A stretch of DNA of 64,000 bases, from assembly GCA_963708805.1 (NCBI GenBank), contig CAVPUA010000003.1:930001-994000 (forward strand), read 5' to 3'. Every line of letters begins with the position of its first letter. The stretch's first letter is position 1. This document shows positions 56,209 through 64,000 of this stretch, piece after piece. Under the pieces are notes generated by a model that was not told the origin of the DNA, did not search any database, and saw only the letters and a program-made list of their open reading frames with translations. Position numbers and translations under genes: made by a program. Source of the DNA: CAVPUA01 sp963708805. GTDB taxonomy: Bacteria; Actinomycetota; Actinomycetes; Mycobacteriales; Jatrophihabitantaceae.

Positions 56209-57766
56209 GCAACAACTACGCACTCGTCGGGCTGGTCCTGGTCCCGCTCGTCGGCTCCGCGCTGACGTTCGCGGTGCCGCAGACGCAGGCCAAGCTGGCC
56301 AAGCAGCTGGCGCTGTTCTTCTCCCTGGCCACGCTCGTCTACGTCATCGTGCTCGGCGCGCCAGTTCGACACCGGGCCGAGCACGGCAAGAACTTCCAGT
56401 TCAACTGCAGCTGGAACTGGATCAAGGCGTTCGGCGTGCACATCGCGTTCGGCGTCGACGGCATCGCCCTCGTGCTGGTCGCGATGGCCGTCGTCCTCGT
56501 GCCCTGCGTCGTGCTCGCGTCCTGGAACAGCTTCGACACCAAGGCCGACGCCGAAGAGGCCGGCACGCAAGCCGCGCAACGTCTCGGCCTACTTCGGGCT
56601 GATCCTGCTGCTCGAGTTCTTCATGGTCGGCGTCTTCACCGCCACCGACGTCTTCCTGTTCTACGTCTTCTTCGAGGCGATGCTCGTCCCGATGTACTTC
56701 ATCATCGGCAGCTTCGGCGGCCCGCGCCGCCAGTACGCCGCGATGAAGTTCTTCCTGTACTCGCTCGTCGGCGGGCTGCTGATGCTGGCCAGCGTCATCG
56801 GCCTGTACGTGACGTCGGGCAAGAGCACGTTCGCGTTCGCCGACCTCATCGGGACCGTGCCCAGCGGCACGACCCAGAAGCTGCTGTTCCTCGGCTTCTT
56901 CATCGCCTTCGCGATCAAGGCACCGCTCGTCCCGTTCCACACCTGGCTGCCCGACGCCGGCGCCGAGGCGCCGGCGGGCGGCGCCGCGCTGCTGGTCGGC
57001 GTACTCGACAAGGTCGGCACGTTCGGCTTCCTGCGTTACTGCCTGCCGCTGTTCCCGGGTGCCTCGCGCTACTTCGCGCCGACGATCCTGATCCTGTCGG
57101 TGATCGGCATCCTGTACGCCGCGTTCCTGGCGATCGGCCAGCGCGACATGAAACGGCTGGTGGCCTACACCTCGGTGGCCCACTTCGGCTTCATCGGCAT
57201 CGGCATCTTCGCCTTCACCACGCAGGGCGGGTCGGGCGCGGTGCTGTACATGGTCAACCACGGCCTCTCGACGGGGGCGCTGTTCCTGGTCGTCGGCGTG
57301 CTGATCGCGCGGGGCAAGAGCCGGCTGGTCGCCGACTACGGCGGCACGGCCAAGGTCACCCCGATCCTGGGCGGGCTCTTCCTGCTGGCCGGCCTGTCGG
57401 CCCTGGCCCTGCCCGGCATGAGCACGTTCATCAGCGAGTTCCTGGTGCTGGTGGGCACGTTCACCCGGCACAAGGGTCTGGCCATCCTGGCGACCACCGG
57501 CATCATCCTGGCCGCGCTGTACGTCCTGATCCTCTACCAACGCACGATGCAGGGCACGGTCAGCGACAAGGTCAAGAAGTTCAAGGACGTCAACGCCCGT
57601 GAGACGCTTCGCGATCGCGCCGCTGCTCGTCCTGATCGTGTTCCTGGGCGTCTACCCGAAGCCGGTCCTCGACGTGATCAACCCGGCGGTCAAGACGACG
57701 CTGAGCTACGTCCATCAGAACGATCCGGCGCCCAAGCTCGGACCCGTTGCCGGAGGTACCCGATGA
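56205..57766 (+). CDS. nuoM: NADH-quinone oxidoreductase subunit M; frame breaks
   Basis: About 519 residues, antiporter-like subunit. FYVFFEAMLVPMYFIIGSFG holds the key membrane Glu, KAPLVPFHTWLPDAGAEAP the conserved Lys and His, and KRLVAYTSVAHFGFIGIG the next helix. Breaks near 56362, 56575 and 57608. The C-terminus LGPVAGGTR ends at a TGA overlapping nuoN (ATGA). Confidence 0.95.
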
Positions 57767-59326
57767 GCGCGCTGCTGCTCGCCGCGCCGTTCGACACGAT
57801 CAAGGCGCCGTCGCTGGCCTATCACGCGCTGCTGCCGATCTTCTTCGTCTTCGGCGCCGCGCTGCTCGGTGTGCTGGCCGAGGCGTTCGTGCCGGTCGAC
57901 GCTGCGCTTCCCCGTTCAGGTCGGCATCACCGGCGCCGGGCTGGTCGCCGCGTTCATCGACGTCATCACCCTGCACGGCGCACGAGGTCCTCACCGCCGA
58001 CGGCGCGGTGGCCATCGACGGCGTCGGGCTGTTCATCCAGGGCACCGTGCTGATCCTGGCCATCCTGTCGCTGCTGCTGATGGCCGAACGCAGTGTCGAC
58101 GTCGGCAGCCCGATCGTCGCCCAGGCGTCGGTCGTGCCGGGCTCGCCGCGCGACGCCCAGCTGGCCACCAGCGAGCGGGTGCAGACCGAGATCTTCCCGC
58201 TGACCTCGTTCGCGGTCGGCGGCATGCTCGTCTTCCCGGTGTCGAACAACCTGCTGTTGATGTTCATCGCCCTCGAGGTGCTCTCGCTGCCGCTGTACCT
58301 GATGGCCGGCCTGGCCCGGCGCCGCCGGTTGCTCTCGCAGGAGGCCGCGGTCAAGTACTTCCTGCTCGGCGCGTTCGCCTCGGCGTTCTTCCTGTACGGC
58401 CTGGCGCTGCTCTACGGCTACGCCAACTCCGTCGACCTGCCGGCCATCCGCGACGCGGCCGGCAGCTCCGGGCCGTCCGGACGTGCTGCTCTACGCCGGT
58501 CTCGCGCTGCTGCTCGTCGGCCTGCTGTTCAAGGCCGGCATCGCGCCGTTCCACAGCTGGACGCCCGACGTCTATCAGGGCGCGCCGACCTCGGTCACCG
58601 CGTTCATGGCCGTCCTGCACGAAGGTGGCCGCGTTCGGGGCGATCCTGCGCGTGCTCTACGTCGGCTTCGAGTCGACCAAGTGGGACTGGCGGCCGATGA
58701 TCTGGGCCGTCGCCATCGCCTCGATGGTCGTCGGCGCCGTCCTCGGCCTGACCCAGACCGACGTCAAGCGGATCCTGGCCTACTCCTCGATCGCGCACGC
58801 CGGCTTCATCCTGGTCGGCGTCATGGCGCTCGACAAGGACGGCCTGTCGAGCACGATGTTCTACCTGCTGACCTACGGCTTCACGACGATCGCCGCGTTC
58901 GGCGTCGTCACCCTCGTCCGCAACGCCGACGGCGAGGCGACGCACCTGTCGCAGTGGTCCGGGCTGGCCAAGAAGAGCCCGATCGTGGCGACCGTGTTCA
59001 CGATCCTGCTGATGTCGATGGCCGGCATCCCGCTGACCGCCGGCTTCACCGGCAAGTTCTTCGTCTTCCGGGCCGGCTATCACGACTCCGGGCGCGCTGG
59101 TCGTCATCGCCCTGGTCGCCTCGGCGATCGCCGCCTTCTTCTACCTGCGCATCGTCGTCCTGATGTTCTTCGCCGACCCGCCCGAAGGTGGCCCGACCGT
59201 CGCCATCCCCGAGCTGGTCGACGACCGTCGCGCTCACGGTTGCGACGTTCGCGACGATCATCCTGGGCATCGCGCCGCAGCTGGTGCTCGACTGGGCGCC
59301 AGAGCGCTGCCACACTGGTCAGGTGA
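57763..59326 (+). CDS. nuoN: NADH-quinone oxidoreductase subunit N; frame breaks
   Basis: About 520 residues, antiporter-like subunit. LLLMFIALEVLSLPLYLMAG, FKAGIAPFHSWTPDVYQGAPT and KRILAYSSIAHAGFILVG are conserved. Breaks near 57903, 57980, 58478, 58622, 59093, 59228 and 59298; the tail reads ARQSAATLVR. The stop overlaps the polyprenyl synthase start (GTGA). Confidence 0.94.
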
Positions 59327-60329
59327 GTCCGTCCCCGGTCGGCGTCGAGTTCGCTGATCCCGCCCTCGAGGCCTCGGTCCGTGCCGGCCTCGACGCGGTC
59401 GAGGCCGGGCTGCGCGACGGCGGTCGCAATCCGACGACGAGTTCGTCGGCGCCGTCGCCGGGCACCTCGTCTACGCCGGCGGCAAGCGGTTCCGCCCGCT
59501 GGTCAGCATCCTGGCGGCGCATTTCGGTGATCCGGCGCATCGCCCGACGGTCGTTCCCGCCGCGGTCGTCGTCGAGCTGACCCACCTGGCCACGCTGTAC
59601 CACGACGACGTGATGGACGAGGCCGATGTCCGCCGGGGCGCGGTGTCGGCCAACTCCCGCTACGGCAACTCGGTCGCCATCCTGACCGGCGACTTCCTGT
59701 TCTCGCGCGCGTCGAACCTGCTGGCCGATCTCGGGCCCGAAGCCGTCCGCATCCAGGCCCGGACGTTCGAGCGGCTGGTCATCGGCCAGATCCACGAGAC
59801 GGTCGGGCCCGACGACGGCGCCGACCCGATCGAGCACTACCTCGAGCGTGCTGGCCGACAAGACCGGTTCGCTGATCGCCACCGCGGCCGAGTTCGGGGC
59901 GCGGTTCGCCGGCGTCTCGACCGAGGTCACCGTCGTCGCTGTGCGAGTTCGGCGAGCAGGTCGGCGTCGCGTTCCAGATCTCCGACGACATCCTCGACAT
60001 CGCCTCCGAGTCGACCGAGTCCGGGCAAGACACCCGGGCACCGATCTGCGTGAGGGCATCCCGACCCTGCCGGTGCTCTACGCGCTGCGGTCCGACGGAC
60101 GCCGACGGCGCTCGGCTGCGCGAGCTGGTCGCCAAGCCGCTCGTCGACGACGCCGAGCACGCCGAGGCGCTCGCCCTGCTCCGGGCCTCGGATGCGCTGG
60201 TCGAGGCCCGCAAGACGCTGCAGGGCTACGCCGACGCGGCCCGGGCGCTGTTGATCGAACTGCCCGACGTCCCGGCGCGCAGCCGCTCTCGAAGCGGTGG
60301 TCGACCTGGTCATCGAACGGACCGGCTGA
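59323..60329 (+). CDS. All-trans polyprenyl diphosphate synthase
   Basis: About 333 residues. It makes the long isoprenoid chain, here probably for menaquinone. The first Asp-rich motif is YHDDVMDEADVRRG and the second is QISDDILDIASES; GKRFRPLVSILAA precedes them. Chain length cannot be read reliably. It is coupled to nuoN by a 4-base overlap, so it belongs to the nuo unit, as in other actinobacteria. Breaks near 59425, 59850, 59940, 60025, 60100 and 60288. Confidence 0.9.
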
Positions 60330-60337
60330 GCCCGCCT

Positions 60338-60364
60338 CTAGATCCAGGGTGCCTAGATCCAGGG
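60338..60364. repeat. 15-base-period duplication with two in-line stops
   Basis: CTAGATCCAGGG occurs at 60338-60349 and 60353-60364. On the minus strand it gives two TAG stops, 15 bases apart, at the 3' end of the mycothiol-enzyme gene. Either a small tandem duplication or an assembly artefact. Confidence 0.5.
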
Positions 60365-61054
60365 CGCCAGCGCGGGCGCCGGCGCTCAGCTCGCCGGCCA
60401 CGTCCGGCTCGCCCGGCGAGCCACGCGGCCACCGCCCAGCCCGGCGCCTCGATGCTCGTCGGCTCGCCGTCTCCGGCGCGCAGCACGACGTCGTGGTCGG
60501 TGACGGTCACGCTGACGGCAGCGCTCGCGCGCTCGGTCAGACTCTCGGCCGCGACTTCGAGCAGATAGTCGACGAACTCGCCCGGCCACTGCTCGGGGGA
60601 ATAGCCCGCGGCCAGGTCGACGCGGTGGATCTCGACCTCCCGCCAGCGTCGCTCGGGCCAGCCGGCCGCGCGACTGCCACCGCTTGTCGCGCGATCCCAC
60701 GCGTCGGCGTCGGTCACCGCCGCCCACAGCCGGTCGAGGCGGTCGCACGCAGCGCGTAACTCGGCGACGAGGGCGGCGGCGGGCGCTCCGGCCGCCTCGT
60801 CGATCGCGGCGTCTCGTCCGGCGTCGCCGCCGGGGTACCGCTCGACCACTTCGTCGCGCACGGCACCGGCAAGCGTGCGGGCAATGGCATCGGCGTTCTG
60901 CGCGAGATGGGCCAGGACGTGGCCGCGCGTCCAGCCCGGCAGCAGCGAGTCGGCTCGGACGTCGGCGTCGGACCAGGTCAGCGCGTCGAGCCACTCGAGC
61001 AGGTGCGGCCGTGGACGTCCGGACCTGGGCCACGTGCAGAGCTACATCGTCCAT
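60353..61054 (-). CDS. Mycothiol-dependent maleylpyruvate-isomerase-family protein
   Basis: About 233 residues with the DinB-like MDMPI fold. GWTRGHVLAHLAQNADAIARTL holds the metal His ligands (GHVLAHLAQNAD); ERRWREVEIHRVDLAAGY has the third His; PEQWPGEFVDYLLE follows, and after correction the tail is ALAPWI. Family members isomerise maleylpyruvate with mycothiol or act as other thiol-dependent enzymes. Breaks near 60990 and 60390. The ATG at 61054 has CAGGAT (minus strand) 7 bases upstream; ATG 61063 is the alternative. Confidence 0.8.
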
Positions 61055-61061
61055 GGTCCTC

Positions 61062-61067
61062 ATCCTG
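61062..61067 (-). promoter_or_regulatory. -10 box (CAGGAT) of the mycothiol-enzyme gene
   Basis: On the minus strand CAGGAT ends 7 bases before the ATG at 61054. It sits only a few bases past the rarD stop, so this gene may be transcribed separately. Confidence 0.3.
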
Positions 61068-61079
61068 TCAGCCCGGGCG

Positions 61080-62010
61080 TCAGACCGCCGTGGCTTCGGC
61101 CGTCCGTTGCGCCGCACTCTGCCGCTGGCTGCGGACACCGTCGACCGACAAGATCACCAGGGCCACCCAGACCAGGCCGAAGCCGATCCAGCGGGCCATC
61201 GGCATGCTCTCGTGGTCGATGCCCGCGCCGACGGCGAACTGCAGGATCGGCGTCAGGTACTGCAGCAGCCCGACGACGGTCAGCGGCAGGCGCCGGGTGG
61301 CGGCGCCGAAGAAGCAGCAACGGGATCGCGGTGACCACTCCGGTGCCCACGAGCAGCGCCGTGTTGCCGGCCCCGTGCCGCCCGAAGGCCAGCGACCCGT
61401 TGGCCGCGATGACTGCGAGCGTGATCAGCGCCGGCGCGGTCAGTGCGCCGGTCTCGATCGCGAGCGACTCCATCGCGCCGACCGCGACCTTCTTCTTGAT
61501 GAAGCCGTATCCGCCGAACGAGGCGGCCAGCACGAGCGCGATCCACGGCAGCCGCCCGTAGTCGACGCTGAGCACGACGATGGCGATGCGACGCGACGCC
61601 GACGGCGACCCACTGGGTCCGACGCAGCTTCTCGTGCAGGAACAGACACGCCGAGCACGATCGTGAACAGCGGGTTGATGAAATAGCCCAGGCTGGTCTC
61701 GATGACGTGGCCGGCATTGACGCCCCAGATGTAGACGCCCCAGTTGACGGTCACGAGCACGGCGGCCACCACCAGTAACCGGATCTTGCTGCCGCTCGCG
61801 CACGACCGCCCGTACCGAGCCCCACCCGCCGGTGCGCCAGAGCAGCAGCGAGACGAAGACGAGCGAGAAGACCATGCGGTCGGCGAGGATCTCGAGCGAG
61901 CCGGCCGGTTCGAGCAGCGGCCAGTAGAGCGGGAACAGGCCCCAGCAGAAATAGGCCAGAAAGCCGTAGGTCAGCCCGCGGCGATCGAGTTCCTCGGCGG
62001 GCGGCACCAC
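61080..62010 (-). CDS. RarD-like EamA-family permease; frame breaks
   Basis: About 307 residues, ten helices. GLTYGFLAYFCWGLFPLYWPLL at the N-terminus (in part) and TVNWGVYIWGVNAGHVIETSLGYFINPL (read as NWGVYIWGVNAGHVIE) are the RarD signature. RLPWIALVLAASFGGYGFIKKK and GLLQYLTPILQF follow. RarD proteins are DMT-superfamily exporters of unknown substrate. Breaks near 61320, 61600, 61640 and 61795. Confidence 0.85.
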
Positions 62011-62058
62011 TTCAATCTAGGGTGCGCCGCCAACCGATTCTCGATCGGAGCGCTGGTG

Positions 62059-63089
62059 CTAGAGGACCGACCAGGTGTCGGCGCCGGCCAGCAGCGTGTC
62101 GAGGGCGTCGTCGTCGTGCGGCGCCGACGCGGCGGCGGCGTCGAGCTGGTCGTTGATCAGGTTGTCGTAGACGGGCCGTTCGATGTCGCGGAAGACGCCC
62201 ATGGGGGCCAGGTGCGGGTACTGCGAGGACAGCCGCGACAGCGCGAAGGCGTAGGACGCGTCGGAGCTGTGGGCGTCGTGGATGACGACGCGGGGGTCGT
62301 CCTCGGCCACGCCGTCCTCGATCGACAGGCCGCCGGTGGCCGAGCGGACGACGGCTTTGGACCCGTCACCGAAGCGCAGCGGCTGGCCGTCCTCCATCCG
62401 GATGGTCCACTCGTCGCGGGTCTCGGCCTCTTTGAGCAGGTCGAAGGCGCCGTCGTTGAAGATGTTGCAGTTCTGGTAGATCTCGACCAGCGCGGTGCCC
62501 TTGTGGTCGGCGGCGGCCCGCAGCACCGAGGTCAGGTGCTTGCGGTCGGAGTCGAGGGTGCGGGCGACGAACGAGGCTTCGGCGCCGACCGCGAGCGAGA
62601 TCGGGTTGAACGGCTGGTCGACCGATCCCATCGGCGTCGACTTGGTGATCTTGCCCAGTTCGGAGGTGGGGGAGTACTGGCCCTTGGTCAGGCCGTAGAT
62701 CTGGTTGTTGAACAGCAGGATCTTGAGATTGACGTTGCGGCGCAGCGCGTGGATCAGGTGGTTGCCGCCGATCGACAGGGCGTCGCCGTCGCCGGTGACG
62801 ACCCAGACCGAGAGGTCCGGGCGGGACGTCGACAGGCCGGTGGCGATCGCCGGCGCACGGCCGTGGATCGAGTGCATGCCGTAGGTGTTCATGTAGTACG
62901 GGAAGCGCGAGGAGCAGCCGATGCCGGAGATGAACACGATGTTCTCGCGCGGCGACGCCGAGCTCGGGCATGAATCCCTGGACGGCGGCCAGGATCGCGT
63001 AGTCACCGCAGCCGGGGCACCAACGGACCTCCTGGTCGGTCTTGAAGTCCTTGGCCTTGAGCCCCAGGTTTCCGGCGCGGCTCAGTCAT
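62059..63089 (-). CDS. korB: 2-oxoacid:ferredoxin oxidoreductase, beta subunit (KorB-like)
   Basis: About 342 residues. It binds thiamine diphosphate and a [4Fe-4S] cluster: EVRWCPGCGDYAILAAVQ near the start, FISGIGCSSRFPYYMNTYGMHSIHGRAPAIATG (read as GIGCSSRFPYY and HGRAPAIATG), and VVTGDGDALSIGGNHLIH for ThDP/Mg. With KorA it converts 2-oxoglutarate to succinyl-CoA while reducing ferredoxin. The start overlaps the KorA stop in ATGACTGA. Breaks near 63065 and 62960. Confidence 0.9.
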
Positions 63090-64000
63090 TGGCGATCACT
63101 CCCTGCAGCATCTCGGCGAGTTCGGCCGCCTTGAACGGCATGGCCGCGGACCTGGGTGACGCTGATCGCGTCGATCAGGTACCGGGCCCGGATGAGCGTG
63201 GCGAGCTGGCCGAGGTTCATCTCGGGGATGACGACCTTGTCGTAGCGGGCCAGCACGTCGCCCAGGTTCGAGCGGGAACGGGTTGAGGTGACGCAGGTGG
63301 GCCTGGGCGATGGGCTGCCCGGCGCTGCGGACCGGCGGCACGCGGCACCGATCGGGCCGTAGGTCGAGCCCCAGCCCAGGACGAGCACCCGCGCGTCGCG
63401 GTCGGGGTCGTCGACCTCGATCTCGGGGATGGTCCGGGCGATGCCGTCGACCTTGGCCTGGCGGGTGCGGACCATGAAGTCGTGGTTGTCCGGGTCATAG
63501 GAGATGTTGCCGGTGCGGTCGGCCTTCTCGATGCCGCCGATGCGGTGCTCGAGTCCGGCGGTGCCCGGGACGGCCCACGGGCGGGCCAGCGTCTCGGGGT
63601 CACGCAGGTAAGGCAGGAACTCGCCGTCCTCACCGTTGGGCTCGGTGGCGAACTCGACCTGCAGGTCGGGCAGCTCGGCCAGGGTCGGCACCTGCCATGG
63701 CTCGGAGCCGTTGGCGATGTAGCCGTCCGACAGCAGGAACACCGGCGTGCGGTAGGTCAGCGCGATCCGCGCCGCCTCGATCGCGGCGTAGAAGCAGTCA
63801 CCCGGCGATTGGGCGGCGACGATCGGCACCGGCGCCTCGCCGTTGCGGCCGAACATCGCCTGCAGCAGGTCGGATTGCTCGGTCTTGGTGGGCAGGCCGG
63901 TCGAAGGGCCGCCGCGCTGGATGTCGCAGATGATCAACGGGATCTCGAGCGACACGGCCAGCCCGATCGCCTCACCCTTGAGCGCGATGCCCGGACCGGA
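63082..64000 (-). CDS. korA: 2-oxoacid:ferredoxin oxidoreductase, alpha subunit (KorA-like), 5' end outside window
   Basis: About 305 residues visible, running off the window end. It begins mid-protein with SGPGIALKGEAIGLAVSLEI; ICDIQRGGPSTGLPTKTEQSD is the alpha-subunit signature for ThDP-dependent 2-oxoacid ferredoxin oxidoreductases. VLVLGWGSTYGPI and MNLGQLATLIRARYLIDA follow in the C-terminal domain. Frame breaks near 63335, 63275 and 63150. The missing N-terminus would hold the gamma-type domain fused to alpha in actinobacterial KorA. Confidence 0.9.

Noticed and set aside
54294..59326. Frame breaks in nuoL, nuoM and nuoN read as pseudogenes
   Set aside because: All family blocks are present in order, and the same kind of single-base break occurs throughout the window; sequencing error is the better explanation.

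Overview
The window comes from a high-GC Actinomycetota genome. The signs are GC-rich codon use with many GTG starts, a mycofactocin biosynthesis operon, a 14-subunit actinobacterial nuo operon framed by a geranylgeranyl-reductase-like (MenJ-type) gene and a polyprenyl diphosphate synthase, a mycothiol-dependent maleylpyruvate-isomerase-like protein, EfeO/EfeB and KorAB. A Frankiales/Jatrophihabitans-like lineage is plausible but not provable from the sequence. There are no rRNA, tRNA, IS or CRISPR features that I can see.

Sequence quality shapes every call. A large share of genes, including genes that must be functional (nuoF, nuoH, nuoJ-N, mftB, mftC, the polyprenyl synthase), carry single-base frame breaks. 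In most of those I resolved, deleting one base restores the family sequence. I read them as assembly or sequencing errors and give each gene as one outer span.

Layout. 1-5.0 kb: end of an unknown gene, AlkB-like dioxygenase, L,D-transpeptidase lipoprotein, a MoxR ATPase/vWA pair and a secreted CAP protein. 5.1-10.0 kb: mycofactocin-type SDR, acyl-CoA synthetase, alditol-oxidase-like flavoenzyme and 3-hydroxyisobutyryl-CoA hydrolase. 10.1-15.0 kb: mycofactocin operon in the order mftA-B-C-E-F-D. 15-21.5 kb: tandem-YbjQ protein, ice-binding protein with a LAxTG-type tail, EfeO-EfeB, and a phospholipase C with a PHO-box-like array upstream. 21.6-25.6 kb: catabolic cluster (mycofactocin-type SDR, second SDR, ketosteroid-dehydrogenase-like flavoprotein) with a divergent TetR regulator. 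25.6-42 kb: mixed housekeeping and accessory genes (S9 peptidase, three GNATs, adenine-deaminase-like enzyme, GYF membrane protein, MerR-SDR operon, two DHA2 transporters, cold-shock protein, STAS protein, FAD dehydrogenase, FMN reductase, duplicated-domain Lrp regulator). 42.1-60.3 kb: a MenJ-like gene, nuoA-N and polyprenyl synthase, nearly all joined by short stop/start overlaps. 60.3-64 kb: mycothiol-dependent enzyme, RarD permease and KorB-KorA, which runs off the end.

How they work together: mycofactocin is a redox cofactor for dedicated nicotinoprotein SDRs, and two such SDRs sit at 5.2 and 21.6 kb. Each is near or in front of catabolic flavoenzymes or acyl-CoA chemistry, and the two loci share a 17-of-19-base operator-like sequence. 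Reducing equivalents would feed the complex I/menaquinone system of the last third. Two general regulatory observations are that many genes here have a TANNNT-like -10 box only 6-7 bases before the start codon (leaderless transcription), and that several dyads lie in the expected places for TetR, MerR and PhoP control.
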